Part shown: piece after piece, positions 57,506-64,000 of the stretch
How positions within the stretch are numbered: the stretch's first letter is position 1
Layout: each line of letters begins with the position of its first letter
Origin: Adiantum capillus-veneris
Taxonomy: Eukaryota > Streptophyta > Polypodiopsida > Polypodiales > Pteridaceae
Assembly (NCBI GenBank): GCA_014529385.2
Contig: CM043971.1
Coordinates: forward strand, 55,601,209 to 55,665,208
Direction of reading: 5' to 3'
DNA length: 64,000 bases
Notes under the pieces: model-generated
Database searches by the model: none
The model's input: only the letters and a program-made list of their open reading frames with translations
What the model was told of the DNA's origin: nothing
Translations under genes and position numbers: made by a program

Positions 57506-60178
57506 ATGCGGCAAGTGAATGAGTTAGTTAAGAAAGGCATGGTTAGGCCTAGTTCATCTCCTTTTTTTTCACCAATGTTATTAGTACAAAAGAAAGACGG
57601 CACATATCATATGTGTGTCGACTATAAAGCACTAAATAGGATCACTATCAAGAATAGGTTTCTCATTCCACGGGTAGAAGACCTATTTGATAAGCTACAA
57701 GGGTCGACCTACTTCAATAGAATTGACCTAAAAAGTGGCTACTATCAAATAAGGATAGTTGATCAAGACATTGTAAAGACCGCATTTGCACTACGTTTGG
57801 TCTTTACGAGTACATTGTCATGCCTTTTGGCTTGACCAATGCACCAGCCACATTTAATCGCTTAATGGAAAAGCTATTCAGGCCTCACCGAACCTTTACT
57901 GGAGTGTTCTTTGATTATATAATCATCTACTCTAATTCATTAGACAAACACAAGCAACACCTCTAGGTAATATTTTAAGTTTACGAGAGAATATACTTTA
58001 TATTAATCGAAAGAAAAGTGAATTTTTCTTACAAGAGATTCAGTATTTAGGTCACATTATCTCTCAAGATGGCATCCAAATGGATCCATTAAAGCTCGAG
58101 GTAATTAAAGGATGGCCTAATCCAAGGAATCTGCATGAACTAAGAAGCTTTATAGGTATGTGTGCATACTATAGATCCTTCATAGAAAAGTTCTCACAAA
58201 TCGCGGGACCATTACATGACCTAACAAAGAAAAACGTTAGGTATATATGGTCCACCAAGGAGAGCAATGCTTTCAAAAATCACGGCTTAAAGAGAAGCTT
58301 ATCTCTCAACCTGTGGTTACACTATCGGATCTCTCAAATCCATTTGAGGTCCAATGCGACGCTTGTGGTGATTGCCTCGGAGTTGTTTTGCTCCAAGAAG
58401 GGCACGCCATAGCCTATGAAAGTTGAAGGCTCGACCCTATTGAGCAAGCTCTAGGCATATATGAAAAGGAATTCTTAGCAATTCTACATGCTCTAGATTC
58501 GTGGAAGCACTATCTTCTGGGGACTCCTTTCATTCTGCGAACGGATCACCAAAGCCTTAAGTACTTCATGACGCAGACCAAGCTCTCCGACAAACAAATG
58601 AGGTGGACAAATTTCCTTTTGTAATTTCATTTTCATACTGCTCACGTTGCTGGCAAGCATAATCAAGTAGCCGATGCACTCTCAAGACGGCCGAGTGAAT
58701 GCAGTAGAACCTCACAATGATCTTCTTCTATGATAGGTGAGTATGCTATTGATCCCAATTTTAGAGATTTGATTTCAGCCCTTACACTAGGAAAGAAGGA
58801 AGAACCATTTACCCTACAAGATGGTTATCTTCTCTATAGCAATAGACATGAGTTACTAACTCGGTTCGTGAGAAAGTAATGTATGAATCTCATGCTCCTC
58901 CTTATGCGGGGCATAGAGGGATTTAGTCTACCCTAAAAGGGATAGAAACATATTTCTATTGGCCTGCCATGAAAGCAAACATACAAGAGTATGTTTCAAA
59001 ATGTGTGGTATGCCAAAAGACGAAGTTTGATAGAGGGAAGTAACATGGATTGCATCCAACTTTGCCAATCCCTAATTCACCATGGGAGAGCATATACATG
59101 GATTTTATCTTTGGATTGTCCATGTCTATCCATGGGAATACAGGAATATGGATGATAGTAGACAGGTGTTTAGCAAACAAGCACATTTCATACCTGTCAA
59201 AAAGACTATTAAAGCCCATGAAATGGCAACCTTCTTTATATCACAAATCTTCAAATACCATGGCTTGCCAATGTATATAGTGTCGGATAGAGATCCTAAA
59301 ATGACAATAATTTCTGGAAGGGTCTCTTTGAGAATTTAGGTACAAGGCTAAACTTCTCTTTGGTATATCATCCCCAAATGGATGGCCAGTGAAATAGCTA
59401 ACCTAACAATTCTTGATCTACTAAAAGATTATGTCACAGAAGTAGATCAAAAGTCCCAATGGGAGAAGTACTTACCCTTAGTGGAGTATGCTTACAATAA
59501 CACTCTACATATTCCATGGGAAAATCACCTTTTGAGGTGATAGAGGGAAGATCAAAATGTCCCCTGCTACTCAAGGTACATGGAAAGATCTTCGCTGCAG
59601 ATGAATATAACCGAGACCTGCAAGAATATTTTTAAAAGATTAAGGATTCCATATCCATCTCACAGCAAAGACAAAAGGTTGTTGCTGATAAGCACAAAAG
59701 AGCCCTAGCCTTTAAACAAAATGATTGGGTCTTGCTCGGGTTTCCCAAGGCTCTATTAAGGCACACAACGGACAAGAATCCTATAGGACACCAAAAGTAC
59801 TATGCTAAGTTAGCAAAAAGGTACTATGGTCCCTTTCAGATTCTTAGACCAATCAATGACATGACCTATCAACTCAAGTTGCCCAACCATTGGCTCATGC
59901 ACAATGCTTTCCACGTGAACCTATTAAAGCCTTACAAAGGAGAGCCACCTCAAGAAGCAATCATTGGAGACTCACCGGAGATCGAGGACCAAGAAGAGAT
60001 GCTGCAACCCGAGTCCATTCTCCGACACGAAGACAAGGTTTTACGAGGCGGTAAAACTATCCAACCATATCTTATCAAGTTTAAAAATCATCCTTTTGAA
60101 GATGCTAAATGGATGCAAGGCATACAATTAAAGGATAATCTAAACCTTGTCAATGCTTACAATGTCTGCCTATACTAA
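57506..60178 (+). pseudogene. chromovirus copy 3 pol
   Basis: The RT begins at MRQVNELVKKG (57506). The catalytic motif near 57909-57920 reads FFDY, where copies 1 and 2 have FFDD, a lethal change. RNase H, the integrase zinc finger and core follow in pieces. The last open piece (59732-60178) holds the integrase tail and the chromodomain-like PYLIKFKNHPFEDAKW. Stops that differ from copy 1 by C-to-T are TAG 57964, TGA 58424, TAA 58622, TAG 58924, TAA 59041 and TAA 59633. Several small indels are also present (for example near 57790 and 58280). Confidence 0.88.
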
Positions 60179-60510
60179 GCAAACGTTCATATGTATAAAT
60201 GAACAAAGTTTTTGTCTTATAAGACTCTCCTTTTCTTTATTGTTAATGAATATGCATGCTTAGGATCATGTTTGTGGAGACTACGTCTCCCAAACACCAA
60301 GTAGAACTTGTCACTCTACTATGGAAAATTGATACGGACTAATGTGCACACATGTTTGCAGCATCTAAGGCTCTCAAGCACCAAATGGACTAGTCATCCA
60401 TTCTGGAACGGTGTCGTAGGGTAAGATAGGGATCCTCTACCCACTAGCAAACGGACTAATGGCTAGGCTTTATCTTCTCTACCTCATAGTCAAGGACGAC
60501 TATGATTTCA

Positions 60511-60522
60511 AGAGAGAGGTAA
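60511..60522 (+). promoter_or_regulatory. polypurine tract of chromovirus copy 3
   Basis: AGAGAGAGGTAA lies directly before the 3' LTR start TGTCATAAAA. The same motif adjoins the 3' LTRs of copies 1 and 2. Confidence 0.8.
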
Positions 60523-61201
60523 TGTCATAAAAACTAATATCTAATTCTTCCAAATGATTTTCTCATGTTAAACTGATCATTTAATATGGGGAAGTACCAG
60601 GGGAGTAAAAGCTAGAATGTTGGTAAGGCTGCCAGACCGGTTTCTGCAGGGATCCAAAGGAGGGAAATAGGGATCCAAAGGGAGACAGTCTGCAAGAAGC
60701 TGTGTTTTCCAATGGGGCTTAAAAGACCTCAGGTTCAGGTCCATTAAGACTTCCTAGGCTAAGGTTCCTAATTTTTTATTCAATTGTCCAAAGGCCAATG
60801 TAAGCGAAAATTGGATGGTCATGGGAAGACTAAAAAGTCTTCCCACATCCCTATCAAGGAGGGGGCGAGCCATGAGAGTAGAGGATGAGAGAGAAACACA
60901 CACACACTCCAAAGCTCCCCCTTTACACAAAGGGAATATTGGACACATGTCAGGCTCCTACGCCAGTTGCCCCCGAGCTATTTGCTCCATGTAAATCCGG
61001 TCCTCAACTATTTTGTCAATTGTTCTATTTCTCTCTCTTTTCAAGTATTGTCAATGCTAAATTAGCTATGTGTAAATTGCTATGTTGCTTTCTCAAATTG
61101 AGAACTCTATTTATGCTCGTTGGGAACTTGTTCTTAAAGAAACGCTCACTATGTTATCAATTTCCGCTACACACAAGTTACTAGTGCATTGAATGTTAAA
61201 C
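60523..61201 (+). repeat. 3' LTR of chromovirus copy 3, internally deleted (679 bp)
   Basis: It aligns with both ends of 53274-54834 but lacks about 880 bp, with the junction near CAGTTGCCCCCGAGCTATTTGC (60963-60984). It ends GTTAAA, one base from the expected GTTACA. Confidence 0.88.
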
Positions 61202-61206
61202 TCTAT
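61202..61206. repeat. target site duplication CTCTA, right copy
   Basis: It matches 53269-53273 and is followed by Copia-3 sequence TGTGCCAGCTC. Confidence 0.88.
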
Positions 61207-61247
61207 GTGCCAGCTCTTGTTCACCGCATCACTCCTAGGTGGGATTT

Positions 61248-61473
61248 GTTACCATACATATGTGGTAGTGATGTGTGTGAATATAGTTAGGATTGCCGAG
61301 GCATTTTTTCCCTCACTAGGAGGTTTTTCCCCGTGCATTGTATATACACCCATCATTCTAGGGCTAACTTATCTTTTCATTGTGCACTAAGCAATACTAC
61401 TCTCTGTTGTGTGCCTTGAGCTTCTTCCATTTCTTCAAGCTGTGTGTGTTTCCCTGAAACCCTATTTCCAATA
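61248..61473 (+). repeat. 3' LTR of Copia-3
   Basis: It begins TGTTACCATACATATG and ends CCAATA, closely related to the 227-bp Copia-2 LTRs but clearly more diverged. It closes the host element begun at 38497. Confidence 0.9.
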
Positions 61474-61610
61474 GTTTCGAAAGCGGGATTATTGACCATG
61501 TTGGCCCAGTCCACACAACCAAATCATTTCCTCTCTTCATGTTTGTAGGCTCCATTAAACATGTTGCAAGCTACATGAACCTCTAACAATATGCACTTGG
61601 GAACGATGTG

Positions 61611-61782
61611 TTAACCCATGGAAGGTTGGAACACAATGATCTAAGACACAATCATACGTGCATACTCATGCACAAACTGCAAATGGAAACAAATTGTTAA
61701 CCCATGGAAGGTTGGAACACAATGATCTAAGACACGATCATACATGCATACTCATGCACAAACTGCAAATGGAAACAAGGTA
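61611..61782. repeat. 86-bp tandem duplication
   Basis: TTAACCCATGGAAGGTTGGA at 61611 recurs at 61697 with only a few differences across the unit. Confidence 0.9.
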
Positions 61783-62179
61783 CGAACAAGTCCCATGCAT
61801 AGCAAAACAAGCTTTGTAGGAAATCTTTGGCAAGTTCTTGGTGTACACAAAGCAGTCGAGGTTGTAGAGAGTTCATGTTTATGTCAAAAAGTCGCCAACC
61901 AACAAGCTCTAAATTGTGCCCCATCCCACAAGTCAATGGACACTCTATCTTTACTGAATTAGAGTAGGCGTGACCTCTCTACAACCTCTATTGCTCTACA
62001 TAAACCAAGAACTTGCCAATGGTTTCCTGAGAAGCTCGTTCTAGTATACATGGGAGCTATTGGTACTTTGTTTGTGCTTCTATTGCATATAGGCATATAT
62101 GGCCATGTCTTAGCTCATATTGTTTTAGGATTCCATGAGTTAGCACACCATTCCCAAATGCATATTATCGTGGGCCGAC

Positions 62180-62640
62180 CAAAGGTTCAAGCAGCCTACA
62201 ATAGGTTTAACGGATTCCAAAAACATGAAGAGGAAATGATTGGCTTGTGCACTTGGTCAACATGGTCAATAATCTTGCTTTCAATGATGTGATCCTCATC
62301 GGCAGAGATGGTGATCGCCTTTGGGAATTCAACTAGCTCACGGTGTCTTGTCCTCGAGAGCATGCTCATGAATGGAATTATCGTTGAAGCGAAAAACCTA
62401 GAGTTTCCCTTCCTTCTATCAAGACATCTTCTCTCCCGTCCATCTTGGAGTGTGTGTGTATATATGGGCACCCTCTCCAAGTGTAGCATATCTCTTCAAA
62501 ACTCTATGAATTGGAAGAACTTGCCATTTTCCTTCATCTTTGCACACAGCTTGATGAACTTGCTTGATGGACTCAACCATTACATGTCTAAGCACTTGTC
62601 AAAGGCAATAGAGATGTTCTCTGATTTTGAATAGTCCTCA
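62180..62640 (+). pseudogene. possible decayed coding sequence, unknown
   Basis: Short coding-like pieces occur in changing frames, for example ILIGRDGDRLWEF and KLYELEELAIFLHLCTQ. I do not recognise the family. Frames are broken several times. It could be a gene fragment or part of an unrecognised element. Confidence 0.3.
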
Positions 62641-64000
62641 TCAATGCCAACAAATGAACATCATTATCTATGGAGAATATGAAAGGCTATGTGTGTATAC
62701 TTGGACATGACCCAAACCAATGGAATGTCGCCATCAGCTTCAACATGGCAAGCCTCATGATTTTATCACTTTTTTTAGCTATGAAAATAAGCTACTACTA
62801 TAGTAAAAAACAATAGAGGAATACATGATATCACAATGAGCTTGAAAGATGCACTCAAAAATTGTAAGAAGTGGCATATTATCAAAGTTTTTAAGCCACA
62901 ATGACCATCTAAGTATGTTTAAATTTGCATACAATGTCTCAATGATCATTGCATACGAGTATGAAATGGTAGAAGTATGTTTAAAACTATGGTCTAAATT
63001 ATCGTGGAAGGGTGATGTGTAAACAAAATCAAACATTTGTCCATTCAGATGCTAGATGACTTAAATATGTTAAGAAAATTTCACTTGTATCTATTCAAAA
63101 TCTACTAAAGAACTCCTTGTTGAGGACGTCAAGATTGTTGTTAGGGTTATGCAATAGCTTCTACTTCTGTAAACTGCCTCCATGAGTCTTGCAATGAAGA
63201 CATTTCCTTGCCTTAGGCACCTCCCACTTGGGAGGGGTAAGCTCTTATACAAGATAGAGAAGACATTTGATGTGTGGAGGGGAGGGGAGGGTAACTCAAA
63301 ACACACACAAAGGGAGAGGGTTAAGAAAGGAAATCTAATTAGGGTGCAACTAGTGGAGGGGAGGGGAGGGTCCCCCCCTCGGCCCGCCCATAACAAGGTG
63401 AAAAGTCACAATGGCCTACATAAGAGGATGAGAAAGAGTGTGTGCAACCCACCACTCGTTTCCCCTCTTTATAAAACTACGAAATCAAATGTTGACTATC
63501 TCTCATCGACAAGTTCACGATTTTCTCCCAAAAGTTCAATGCTTTACTAAGCCTTATGCAGGCCAAAAATTGCACGTTCGGTGAACTTTAAATTTGTGTA
63601 CACCTCTTGATATAGTTAATTTGGTAGGCACAAAGCATTGATAAGCTTCATGAATTCACATGAGCTTATAAAACACATAAATGCTGTAATTTAAGTATTC
63701 CAATAGGCTATTTCAATGAATGTGTACTGTTTCAATGTTTTACTTATGCCAACAGGAAGAGAAGCTATATTGACATGTTTGTGCTTGGAAAGTTGGAAAA
63801 CTCTACTTCTTCCTCACATGGGTGTTGTCATATATTCTTTTATTTCAATAGTAACATATATAGCATAAAATGAATAAATAAATAGTAATCAAAACAAATT
63901 GCATGATATAGAAAACACAACTACTGCGCTTTAAATTACTTACCGTTATCACCCAATAAATACTAATTCAATTAAATTATCAGTTTACAATCATGATTTT
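62641..64000. other. AT-rich non-coding end of window
   Basis: No gene, LTR or tandem repeat is seen. The short purine-rich GGAGGGGAGGG words near 63280 and 63357 are simple sequence. Confidence 0.55.

Larger units (their letters stand above)
53274..61201 (+). mobile_element. chromovirus copy 3, inserted in Copia-3
   Basis: The element has a 5' LTR (53274-54834), primer site, gag, protease, RT, RNase H, integrase, chromodomain-like tail, polypurine tract and 3' LTR (60523-61201). CTCTA duplications flank it. It lies in opposite orientation to copies 1 and 2. Confidence 0.95.

Overview
The window is nuclear DNA of a large-genome land plant. The evidence is LTR retrotransposons of both plant superfamilies, PLS-type pentatricopeptide (PPR) repeats, dense dinucleotide microsatellites, and one spliced gene for a violaxanthin de-epoxidase-related (VDR) protein. 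The PPR style and TE load suggest a fern or another non-seed plant, but that is inference. About 80 percent of the window is mobile-element sequence. The VDR-like gene (29600-31432, minus strand, three exons) is the only gene that looks intact.

Layout. 1-3447: a Copia element cut by the window edge, with its 3' LTR. 3448-5235: non-coding DNA holding four perfect palindromes about 285 bp apart. 5236-6838: a broken reading frame for an unrecognised charged, coiled-coil protein. 6840-14826: a Ty3/gypsy element of Tat/Athila type (TATA box, tRNA-Asp-like primer site, gag-pro-RT), lost after the RT. 15862-24331: minus-strand chromovirus copy 1, bounded by a 5-bp duplication. 24408-28200: decayed minus-strand LINE. 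28200-31864: VDR gene and flanks. 31865-36890: decayed PPR repeats with tandem duplications, a long inverted repeat and microsatellites. 38497-61473: a nested block in which an old Copia (Copia-3) was split by chromovirus copy 2 (39024-52877) and by chromovirus copy 3 (53274-61201). Copy 2 itself carries a younger Copia (Copia-2, 40592-45110) in one LTR and a hAT-like MITE (48424-48646) in its RT region. 61474-64000: mostly featureless.

The elements do not form a pathway. They record successive insertion and decay. Most inactivating changes that can be checked against a sister copy, or inferred from the frame, are stop codons explained by C-to-T (or G-to-A) changes, as expected of cytosine-methylated, silenced transposons. 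The least explained parts are the periodic perfect palindromes with the adjacent unknown reading frame, and the long inverted repeat at 34665-35140. I saw no CRISPR array, rRNA or tRNA gene.
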